From NCBI GenBank assembly GCA_017311185.1, contig JAESUZ010003282.1:496001-560000 (forward strand): 64,000 bases of DNA, written 5' to 3'. Numbering within the stretch: the stretch's first letter is position 1; each line of letters opens with the position of its first letter. Under the pieces are notes generated by a model. That model was not told the origin of the DNA. It saw only the letters and a program-made list of their open reading frames with translations, and searched no databases. Shown here one piece after another: positions 32,747-42,640 of the stretch. The stretch comes from Proteles cristata cristata. Taxonomy: Eukaryota > Chordata > Mammalia > Carnivora > Hyaenidae. The position numbers were made by a program, and so were the translations under genes.

Positions 32747-35700
32747 TCAAGTTCCTCCTAATCCTCCTATACGTGCAAACATATGATATTTGTCCTTCTC
32801 TGCCTGACTTCTTTTGCTTAGCATAACACCTTCAAGGTCCGTCCATGTTGCTACACATGGCCAGATTTCATTCTTTCTCATTGCCATGTAGTATTCCATG
32901 GTATAGATAAACCATATCTTCTTGATCCATTTGTCCGTTGATGGACGTTTAGGCTCTTTCCATGTTTTAGCTATTGTGGAGAGTGCTGCTATGAACTTTG
33001 GGGTACATGTGCTCCTATGCCTCAGCATTTCTGGATCCCTTGGGTAAATTCCTAGCAGTGCTATTGCTGGGTCATAGGGGAGTTCTATTGTTAGTTTCCT
33101 GAGGAACCTATACACTGTTTTTCAGAGGGGCTGCACCAGTTTACATTCCCACCAGCAGTGTAGGAGGGTGGCCATTTCTCCACATCCTCACCAGCATCTA
33201 CAATCCTCTGATTTGCTCATTTTAGCCACTCTGACTGGCGTGAGGTGGTATCTCAGTGTGGTTTCGATGTGTATTTCCCTGATGAGGAGGGATGCTGAGC
33301 ATCGTTTCATGTGTCTGTGGGCCATCTGGATGTCCTCTTTAGAGAAGTGTCTGTTCTTATCTTCTGCCCATTTCTTCACTGGGTTGTTTGTTTTTCGGGT
33401 GTGGAGTTTGGTGAGTTCCTTATAGATTCTGGATATTAACCCTTTGTCTGATAGGTCATTTGCAGCTATCTTTTCCCATTCCGTTGGTTGCCTATTAGTT
33501 TTGTGGGTTGTTTCCTTTGCTGTGCAGAAGCTTTTAATCTTGATTAGGTCCCAACAGTTTATTTTTGCTTGATTTCCTTGCTTTTGGGGATGTGTCAAGT
33601 AAGAAGTTGCTGCGGTGGAGGTCAAGGAGGTGGTTTCCTGCTTTCTCCTCTAGGGTGTTGATGGTTTCCTGTCTCACGTTCAGGTCCTTTATCCATTTTG
33701 AGTTTACTTTTGTGTATGGTGTGAGAAAATGATCTAGTTTCATTCTTCTGCATGTTGCTGTCCAGTTCTCCCAACACCATCTGTTAAAAAGGCTGTCTTT
33801 TTTCCATTGGATACTCTTTGCTGCTTTGTCAAAGATTAGTTGGCTGTATACTTTTGGGTCCACTTCTGAGTTCTCAGTTCTATTCCATTGGTCTATATGT
33901 CTGTTTTTGTGCCACTACCATACTGTCTTGATGATGACAGCTTTGTAGTAGAGGCTAAAGTCTGGGACGGTGATGCCTCCTGTTTTGGTTTTATTTTTCA
34001 GGATTACTTTGGCTATTCGGGATCTTTTGTGGTTCCATACAAATTTTAGGATAGTTTCTTCTAGTTTTGAGAAGTACCCTGGTGCAATTTTGATTGGGAT
34101 TGCATTGAATGTGTAGAGTGCTTTGGGTAGTAATGACATTTTAACTACATTTGTTCTTCCGATCCATGAGCATGGAATGTTTTTCCATTTCTTTGTGTCT
34201 TGTTCAATTTCCTTCATAAGCTTTGTATAGTTTTCATCATACAGATCTCTTGTATCCTTGGTTAGGTTTATTCCGAGGTATTTTATGGTTTTTTGTGCAA
34301 TTGTGAATGGGATCAGTTTCTTGATTTCTCTTTCTGTTGCTTCATTTTTGGTGTATAAAAATGCAACCGATTTCTGTACGTTGATTTTGTACCCTGCAAC
34401 TTGGCTGAATTCTTGCATCCGTTCTAGTAGGCTTCTGGTGGAGTCTGTCGGGTTTTCTATGTAGAGTACCATGTCATGTGCGAAGAGTGAAAGTTTGACT
34501 TCCTCTTTGCCAATTCTGATGCCTTTGATTTCCTTTTGGTGTCTGATGGCTGATGCTAGGACTTCCAGCACTGTATTAAACAGCAGTGACGAGAGTGGAC
34601 ATCCCTGTCGTGCTCCTGATCTCAGGGGGAAAGCTCTCAGTTTTTCCCTGTTGAGGATGATGTTAGCTGAAGGCTTCTCATAGATGGCTTTGATGATGTT
34701 TAAGTAGGTTCCTTCTATCCTGATTTTCTCTAGAGTCTTTATTAAGAAGGGATGCTGTATTTTGTCAAATGCTTTTTTTTGCATCTATTGACAGAATAAT
34801 ATGGTTTTTATCTTTTCTTTTATTGATGTGATGTATCCCATTGATTGATTTGCGAATGTTGAAGCAGCCCTGTAACGCAGGAATGAATCCCACTTGATCT
34901 TGGTGGATGATTCTTTTGATATGCTTCTGGATTCGATTTGCAAGGATCTTGTTGAGGATTTTTGCATCCGTATTCATCAAGGATATTGGCCTGTAGTTCT
35001 CTTTTTTTGCTGGATCTCTGTCTGGCTTGGGAATCAGAGTGATGCTGGCTTCATAAAATGAGCCCGGGAGTTTTCCTTCTATTTCTATTTTTTGTTTTTT
35101 GTTTTTGTTCCTGTTTTTGTTTTAATTTTTTAATTTATTTCTAGGAGAGAGAGAGAGATCGCATGAGCAGGGCAGGGTCAGAGAGAGAGGGAGTCACAGA
35201 CTGAAACAGGCTCCAGGCTCTGAGCTGGCAGTCAGCACAGAGCCCAACGTGGGGCTCAAACCCGCGAACTGCGAGATCATGACCTAAGCGAATGTCAGAC
35301 GCTTAACCGACTAAGCCCACCAGGCGCTCCTCGATTTCTATTTTTTGGAATAGCTTGAGAAATATTGGGATTAATTCTGTTTTAAAAGTCTGGTAGAATT
35401 CCCCAGGGAAGCCATTAGGTCCAGGGCTATTATTTTTGGGAGATTTTTGATAACTGATTCAATTTCTTCACTAATTATGGGTCTATTCAGGTTTTCTATT
35501 TCTTTCCATGTGAATTTCGGTAGTGAGTGTGTGTTTAGGAATTTGTCCATTTCTTCTAAGTTGTCCAATTTGTTGGCATATAATTTTTCATAGTATTCCC
35601 TGATAATTGCTTGTATTTCTGAGGGGTTGGTTGTAATAAGCCCATTTTCATTCATAATTTTGTCTATTTGGGTGCTCTCTCTTTTCTTTTTGATAAATCT

Positions 35701-36948
35701 GGCTAGAGGTTTGTCAATTTTGTTTACTTTTTCAAAAAACCAACTCTTGGTTTCATGGATCTGTTCAATTGTTTCTTTGATCTCTATGTTGTTTATTTCT
35801 GCTCTAATTATTACTATTTCTCTTCTTCTACTGGGTTTAGGGCGTTCTTGTTGCTCTGCCTGTAGTTCCTTTAGGTGAGCTGTTAGATTTTGCATTTGCG
35901 CTTTTTCTAATCTCTTGAAATAGACCTGCAGAGCAACGTACTTTCCTCTTAGGACTGCCTTTGCTGTGCCCCATAGATTTTGAATTGTTGTGTTTTCATT
36001 TTCATTTGTTTCCATATTTTTTAAAATTTCATCTCTAATTGCCTGATTGGCCCATTCATTCTTTAGTAGGGTGTTCTTTAACCTCTATGTTTTTGGAGGT
36101 TTTCCAGACTTCTTCCTGTAATTGATTTCAAGTTTCAAAGCATTATGTTCTGACAGTGTGCATGGTATGATCTCAATTCTTTTATATTTACTGAGGGCTG
36201 CTTTAGGTCCCAATATGTGATCTATCTTGGAGAATGTGCCATGCGCACTTGAGAAGAAAGTAAATTCCCTGGCCTCAGGATGTAGAGTTCTAAATATATC
36301 CGTCAGATCCATCTGGTCCAATGTGTCTTTTAAGTCCATTATTTCTTTAGTGATTTTCTGTCTGGTTGACCTATCCATTGCTGTAAGCAGAGTATTAAAG
36401 TCCCCTGCTATTAGCACATTCTTATCTATAAGCTTGTTTCTGTTTGTGATTAATTGTTTTAGATATTTAGGTGCTCCCATATTCAGTGCGTAGACATTTA
36501 TGATTGTTAGTTCTTCCTGATGGATGGACCCTGTAATTATTATGTAGTGCCCTTCTTCATCTCTTGTGATTGTCTTTAATTTAAAGTCCAGTTTGTCTGA
36601 TGTAAGTATAGCTACTCCAGCTTTCTTTTGATTTCCTGTAGCATGATATATATTTCTCCATCCCTTTACTTTTAATCTGCAGGTATCTTCCAGTCTGAAG
36701 TGAGTTTCTTGTAGACAGCATATAGATGGATTTTGTTTTTTTATCCATTCGGCTACCCTGTGTCTTTTGATTGGAGCATTCAGCCCATTTACATTCAGTG
36801 TTATTATTGAAATATGTGGGTTTTGAGTCTTTGTATCTTTTGTAGGGTTCATGTTTGTGGTGGTGTCTCTGGTATCTTTGTTTCTTGCAACCTTTCCTTC
36901 AGAGCGCCCCCCTCCGGATTTCTTGTAGGGGTGGCTTAGTGGTGACAA
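32747..36948 (-). pseudogene. L1 ORF2, recent but broken
   Basis: Endonuclease frame 36085-36948 (287 residues) shows the active-site set: N52 in LNVNGL, E81 in LQETH, D183 and N185 in GDFNT, D243 in SKIDH, H267. The acidic residue just before H267 is Glu (SEH) where L1s usually have Asp. The linker and RT entry are at 35371-36015. The reverse transcriptase frame 33915-34784 reads FAHD at residues 101-104 (codon 103 at 34476-34478) instead of FADD, which removes one catalytic aspartate. C-terminal pieces follow at 33534-33863, 33188-33625 and 32747-33115. A SINE at 35095-35333 and several frameshifts also inactivate it. Confidence 0.94.
35095..35333 (-). mobile_element. Young-type SINE inside L1 ORF2
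   Basis: Flanked by 'atttctattttttg' at 35081-35094 and 35334-35347, a perfect 14-bp duplication. It carries the young-type 'ctaggagagag' and 'cacagactgaaacagg', and one inserted C near the tRNA-like end. Confidence 0.96.
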
Positions 36949-37416
36949 ATTCTTTCAATTTCTGTTTATTTGGAAAGACTTATATCTCTCCTATTTGAAT
37001 GACAGGCTTGCTGGATAGAGGATTCTTGGCAGCATAATTTTACTGTTCATCACATTGAAGATCTCCTGCCATTCCTTTCTGGCCTGCCAAGTTTCAGTAG
37101 ATAGGTCTGTCACCACTCTGATGGGTTTCCCTTTGTATGTTAGGGCCCTTTACTCCCTAGCTGTTTTCAAATTTCTCTCTTTGTCCTTATATTTTGCCAT
37201 TTTCACTATGATATGTTGTGCAGAAGATCGATTCAAGTTGCATCTGCAGGGAGTTCTCTGAGCCTCTTGTATTTCCACATTTACTTCCTTCCCCAGGTTG
37301 GGTAAATTCTCTGCTATAATTTGTTCCAGGACTCCTTCAGCACCTTTCCCTTTCTCTTCCTCTTCTGGGATTCCTATGATACGGATATTGTTGCATTTCA
37401 GAGAGTGTTTTTTCAA
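36930..37416 (-). pseudogene. L1 ORF1, C-terminal part
   Basis: Frame 37150-37416 reads NNIRIIGIPEEEEKGKGAEG, the start of the ORF1 RNA-recognition domain. The C-terminal domain continues toward 36930 ('caggccagaaaggaatggca' on minus) with stops. The N-terminal coiled coil is missing, apparently lost with the internal deletion. Confidence 0.88.
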
Positions 37417-38207
37417 TGGTATCTCTTGGTCATCCTTGTTGGGACTTTGGTTATTTTATTTTCCTATTCGTAGTGATATTTGGGACTCTCCACCTTGTGT
37501 ACTCTGGCTTGTTTCTTGAGGCAGCCGTTAGAAGGCTTTCTCAGTGGATTCTGCGTCCTTTTTCTCCCAATCTCTCAGGTTTTGTAAGGTTTCCAATGGC
37601 TTCAGATCTTTTCTGTGTGATGTATGGGCACGAGTGCAAGTACGGAGCTCCTTACTTCTCTGCCATCTTGCCCCCTCCACTCAAGAATTACTTTAAATAT
37701 AAATGGATTGAATTCTACTTAAAAAGCACAGAATGGATGGGTTGTTCAAAACAAGACCTAACTACATGGGTTTCTACAAGAAACTCACTTCAGAGTCTTG
37801 CTTCAGAGGTCCGTATTCTCTGACAGGAATGGACAGATATTCCATGCAAGTGGAAACCAAAGGAAAGCAAGAGTAGCTACGCTTATATCAGAGAAAACAG
37901 ATCTTAAGCTAAAAATGCTAATAAAAGACAAAGAAGGCTGTAATAAATGATAGAGGTTATCTTATCAAGAAGATACAACAATTGTAAATGTATATATGCC
38001 CAACATCATAGCATCTAAATATATTAAGCAAATACTAAAAGATCTGAAGGAAGAAATAGACAATAAAAAAATAATAGTAGAGGACATCAAAACCCCCCTT
38101 CCAGCAATGAATGGATCATCCAGACAAAATCGACAGAGAAATGTTGGACTTGAACCACATGTTAGTCTAAATGAACCTAATAGACATACAAAGGACATGA
38201 TAATTCT

Positions 38208-38560
38208 TCTTGTATTCTTAGGTACCATTTTCAATCTTCCTGATATATAATCTTTGGAAACTCCCTTAGTGAAAATTTGTTGGTGATAAAAATCTTTTCA
38301 TTTTCTTAAAATCTCTTAAATACCTGTATTTTAGATTCATAACGAAAAATCTTATGATCATGCAATTCTAGTTTGACATTTAATATTGGAATTTTGACAA
38401 TTACTATACTTTATTAGCATCTATAGTCGCTTTTTGAGATGCCTGTTATTAATCTAATTATCTTTTTTGTAGATGATCTGTCATTCATCTCTTGTTTAAC
38501 ATCTCTGTCTTCTGTTTCACTACAATGTGGATTTTATCTAAATTACCCTTCTTGGTACAT
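38208..38560 (-). mobile_element. Possible continuation of the ancient L1 (ORF1 side)
   Basis: Inverted text such as 'cccttagtgaaaatttgttg' and 'tttttgagatgcctgttatt' resembles the ORF1 region of old L1/HAL1 elements. Its orientation and position fit the far half of the L1 at 18950-22344. Divergence is high. Confidence 0.45.
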
Positions 38561-38659
38561 TTTGTGCTTTCTGTGTACATCCTTACATGTCTTTGATAAG
38601 CTCTGAAGATTTCTCACCATTCCTCTATTCTAATGGCAATTCCTAGCCATTCTAGTCAA

Positions 38660-38800
38660 CAGTTTTACCATAAGCCTGATTTTACAAAGGAGAATAATGA
38701 GAAAATGGGAGACTAAGTAACTTTCCAAAACTCACATCATCAAAAAATTCAATGATCAAGTCACTTGGGATCTGATTATATATAATTTGTACACCTTTAT
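38660..38800 (-). mobile_element. MIR fragment
   Basis: 'ttttacaaaggagaataatg', 'gactaagtaactttcc' and 'aaaactcaca' follow the inverted MIR core and 3' part. Confidence 0.55.
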
Positions 38801-39014
38801 TCTATACTTGGTGTCTTTTAACTTTTTGCTCTTTCCCTAGTCTCCCTGTGTTATTGCTATATATACCTCTGCCAGATTACTAATTATCTCCTTAGTTGTA
38901 TAATCTGTTATTTAATCCTGGCAGGAAATTTTTTACTTACATGTGTTATTTCTAAAAGTTTTATTTTTAATATTTCTTTGACAATTGTTGGTCTCTTTTC
39001 CTTCTGACTTCTTC

Positions 39015-39885
39015 CTCCTAATTCCAGTATAGTTAACATAGAAGATTGTATCAGTTTCAGGTGTGCAATATAGTGACTCAAAAGTTCCATATAGTACTAC
39101 GTATTCATCAAGGTAATTGTACTGTTTAATCCCTGTCACCTATTTTACCCATTTCCTCACCTCTACTCTGGTAGCCATCAGTTGTCCTGTATAGTTAAGA
39201 GTCTGTCTGTTTTTCTCTCTTTTTTCTTTTGTTTGTTTTGTTCCTTAAATTCCACATGTGAATGAGATCATATGGTATTTGTCTTTCTCTTACTGGCTTA
39301 CTTCACTTAGCATTATAGTCTGTAGATCCATTCATGTTTTTGCAAATGGGAAGATTTCATTCCTTTTTATGACTGAATAATATTACATTATATGTGTGTA
39401 TGTATATACTTATGTATGTATATAATATCACATCTTTATCCATTAATCTGTCAGTGGACACTTGGGCTGCTTCCATAGTCTGGCTATTATAAATAATGCT
39501 GCAGTTAACATAGAGTTTCATATATCCTTTCAATTAGTGCTTTTATATTCTTTTGGGTAAAAACCCAATAGAGCAATTCCTCAATTGTAGGATAGTTCTA
39601 TTTTTAATTCTTTGAGGAAACTCCATACTGTCTTTCACAGAGGCTGCACCAGTTTGCATTTCCACCAGTAGTGCATCAGCGTTCCTACTTCCCCACATCC
39701 TTGCCAACACTTGTTTCTTGAGTTTTTTCTTTCAGCCATTCTGACAGGTTTGAAGTGCTATCTCATTGTAGTTTTGAGGTGAATTTCCCCGAAGATGAGT
39801 TTTCATGTGCCTGGTGGCCAGCTGTATTCTTGCAGCAGTGGCCACTTCTTGCAGAAGTGTCTGTTCATGTCTTCTGCCCATTCTT
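39015..39885 (-). mobile_element. L1 fragment (3' UTR and ORF2 C-terminus)
   Basis: Inverted L1 3' end: 'attccagtatagttaaca', 'aggtgtgcaatatagtgact', then 'tgaatgagatcatatggta', 'cattaatctgtcagtgga' and 'ttgaggaaactccatact'. 5'-truncated near 39885. Older than the L1s at 32503 and 58296. Confidence 0.85.
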
Positions 39886-41930
39886 TCTCATTTCTTATTC
39901 TATTTTTTTATCTTTTTAAAAATTTCACATATCATGAACTTATTTTTCATACCCAATAATTCTGGATTCTGAATTGGTTGGTTATTATGTTTGTCTTCAT
40001 TTCTGTTGACCCTCACCGATGGATGCATATTTCTATGTTCGCTTATTGAATGTTCATTGTGGACTTTTACTGAAACTAATCTACAGGAATTCTGAATATA
40101 TAAATGGGAGACATTTTTCTCTATGAAAGCTTTATGTTTGGCAAGATTCAGGGTCAGTACTGACCTGGGAAGGCTTAGTTCTCTTAGTTCATGATTAATG
40201 CAAGAGTTTCAAGTTCGGATCCATTCTTGCCAACGCCTAGAGGCATAGTCTCTGAATGGCAGTGCTGATGAAGGCCTCAAACTCAAGGTAAATCTCCCTT
40301 AAAAAATTCCCTGCTCCATTTACCTCTTCTTATTACTTTTTGCTCTAGTTTCAGCTAGGCAGTTTTTCTCTTTCTAGAAACTTCTCTTATGTTTAGGAAA
40401 CTCAGTAATATCATAGAAGTAGATTTGGTATACTTTATCCAAACTGTGGTTCTATTTTATCAGGAGGAGGCTTCAACCTAGCTAATAACTTCTGATCATT
40501 CTTTTCTTTTTATCCTAGTTCTTTAAGATTGTACTCTTTAATTTTCAAACTTCAACATAGGTAATATTCCTTGTAAATTAATTAAGAGTTAAAACGTCTG
40601 TATGTGATGCACAACAAAATTATACCATCATCAGCCAATGGATATTACACTAATCACTTAAATTTAAAAAAGCAAACCAACATATTTTTTTAAACTTTTA
40701 GAAATCTAGATATTAACATCTGGTGATATTTTTCCCATATTTGTGAAGATAGTCTTTCTATGAAATTAATAACCTGATTTTGAGGTTTTATTTGCATTCC
40801 TGTAGAGGCATTAAAATACATACAAACCATAGTAATTTGTTTTTGACATATTTATTAGTTTGCTTTTTCATTAATTATATCTCTTTATTATTCAAAAGAT
40901 TCTTTTTGAGGAGCAAAATAACTTGGGAGTAAACAAAATTCACTTAATTACCAATTTGAAAAATTGTATTGTTTTCTGTGATCCTAAGAGTTACTTCTTT
41001 GGTTGTGTCTTTGAGTATTTATTGTTTAGTTTTATTTAAAGGCAAATTAAGTATTCATGGATTTTTATATGTGCTGTGTGTCAGTATGACAGAGATAAAA
41101 CCTGCTTGAAAACAATAATTGTTTATGGAGACATTATGGGTTTATGTCAACAAATGACCATTTTATATATCATTGTAATTAATCTTATGTATATAATCTA
41201 GTGTAACAAGTTTCTTCCTTCTATGCACATATGTACATCATGCCTTACCTATAGTCAAAATGTCCAAAAATTTACTTAAAATGGAAGTAACCATTGAGAA
41301 GAGTGTCAGGTGTTTTTATGTACACAGAGACTGAATGGTAATCAGAGTGAAAAATTTCTGTGCCAGTGCATTTTTGCATTCACACATGACCAATTTCTGC
41401 TTAAGAGGTAAGAGTGCATTGTATGAATAGGTGAAAACTTCATTTGTTTTAAGAAAGAATTTAGCTATTTTGCCTAAAAAGGTATGCATTAGTATATGTC
41501 ATACATTACTTTCAGAGCTCGCTGTAAAAGATGGTAGTTCTTAGCTGATGCCACAGTGTTACGCTTTCCAAAGCCAAACAGACAGATGGGCTTTCATTAT
41601 TTTCTTGACTTTTTATATTTGTTGATAATTGTTGTAATTAATTTTTAATCTGAAGACTTGTAAAGCAATACTTAGGGATTTAACAAACCAAACTTATATT
41701 AATGAAGCACAAACTGTCCAAATATTCCCCCTATATCAAACTTCACCAAGCGGTAATAACTCCTTCTCGGTCAAGGGCTGATCCCAAAGCATCTGGGAAA
41801 CAAGATCCTTTGGTATGATGACCAACAATATGCACACACTGAAAAGGTGATAGATGGTGCATTGTGCTAAAAGTACTTGTATTTAGTGGGTATTCAACAC
41901 TGAGTGTCCTAATTCCAGGCTTATGATACA
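39886..41930. other. AT-rich sequence; possible old L1 5' remnant to about 40560
   Basis: 39950-40560 has the feel of a very old L1/HAL1 5' region in inverse orientation ('gtggacttttactgaaacta'), but I cannot be sure. 40560-41930 shows no gene or repeat I recognise. Confidence 0.35.
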
Positions 41931-42130
41931 TTTTTTATAAGTTGATTTTGAAGGAGAGAGTGTGTGAGAGAGTTCTGGAGGAGCAGAGAGAGAGGAAAAG
42001 AAAGAATCCCAAGCAGGCTCCATGCTGTCAAGACAGAGCCCAATGCAAGGCTAGATCATACAAGTTTTGAGATCATGACCTGAGCAGAAACCAAGAGTTG
42101 GACACTTAGACTGAGCCATTTGGGCACCCC
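41931..42130 (-). mobile_element. Carnivore SINE, diverged
   Basis: Minus-strand copy with a short tail, CT-rich body and a head with a small deletion before 'gggcacccca'. Older than the young-type copies. Confidence 0.87.
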
Positions 42131-42424
42131 ATTGGCTTACCATAATAAAATTATCGAGGAACCCAGTGGAATTGTAAAAATTCCACAATATTAGATTATT
42201 TCCATACTTATTTCCACACATACAGACTGTGATTCTGGCCCTCTCCTTTCTCCAATAAGAAACTAAGAAATTTCAGTAGCTTTTCCACAGTCATAGGTAG
42301 TTGGTGTTCAAAATAGAAATTCACCATTAATTTTCTATACTCATAATTTGTGATCAAGATGCTCTTTAAGAGGAGACTTTCCGTATTAATTAGAAAGATA
42401 ACTAAAAATACCACCCATTGAAAG

Positions 42425-42640
42425 CCATGTGCCAAACACTGTGCAAAAGGCTGATTAAACATGATCTTATTTTATCCTCCTAACACTCTCAATGTAATTT
42501 TAATTACCTTTATTTCACAAAGTAGAAAACTGAAACAGAATAAATTGCAAAAACTCCCGTCATTAGAAAACGTCAAAAAAGAAACTAGAACCGCAATGTG
42601 TTCCATATAATCTCTACCTTTCTTAGAGCCTATGTGTGGA
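42425..42640 (-). mobile_element. MIR
   Basis: Inverted MIR order: 'gccaaacactgtgcaaaagg', 'cttattttatcctcctaaca', 'tttatttcacaaagtagaaa', 'actagaaccgcaatgtg'. Confidence 0.75.

Larger units (their letters stand above)
32488..37695 (-). mobile_element. L1 with perfect 15-bp target duplication and internal deletion (32503-37680)
   Basis: 'tcaagaattacttta' occurs at 32488-32502 and 37681-37695. Between them lies an inverted L1: T-rich tail, 3' UTR, ORF2, the C-terminal part of ORF1 and a 5' end ('gggggcaagatggcagagaa' on minus) near 37680. The 5' UTR and ORF1 N-terminus are largely absent, so the 5' end is kept but the inside is shortened. A SINE (35095-35333) sits in ORF2. Confidence 0.95.
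22345..38207 (-). mobile_element. L1M LINE with 5' inversion, split by two later L1s
   Basis: The 3' part is inverted (22345-24036 and 30144-31880): 3' UTR, then ORF2 up to the end of the endonuclease domain. The 5' part (31881-32502 and 37681-38207) is on the plus strand: the stretch before ORF2 ('ctgcaaaacagccagaaaac'), the ORF2 start and most of the endonuclease. Opposite orientation with break points at nearly the same place in ORF2 is the mark of twin priming. Two younger L1s (24037-30143, 32503-37680) and a SINE (32009-32211) lie within it. Confidence 0.8.

Noticed and set aside
34258..34683. Plus-strand frames of 68-70 codons
   Set aside because: Antisense shadows of L1 ORF2.
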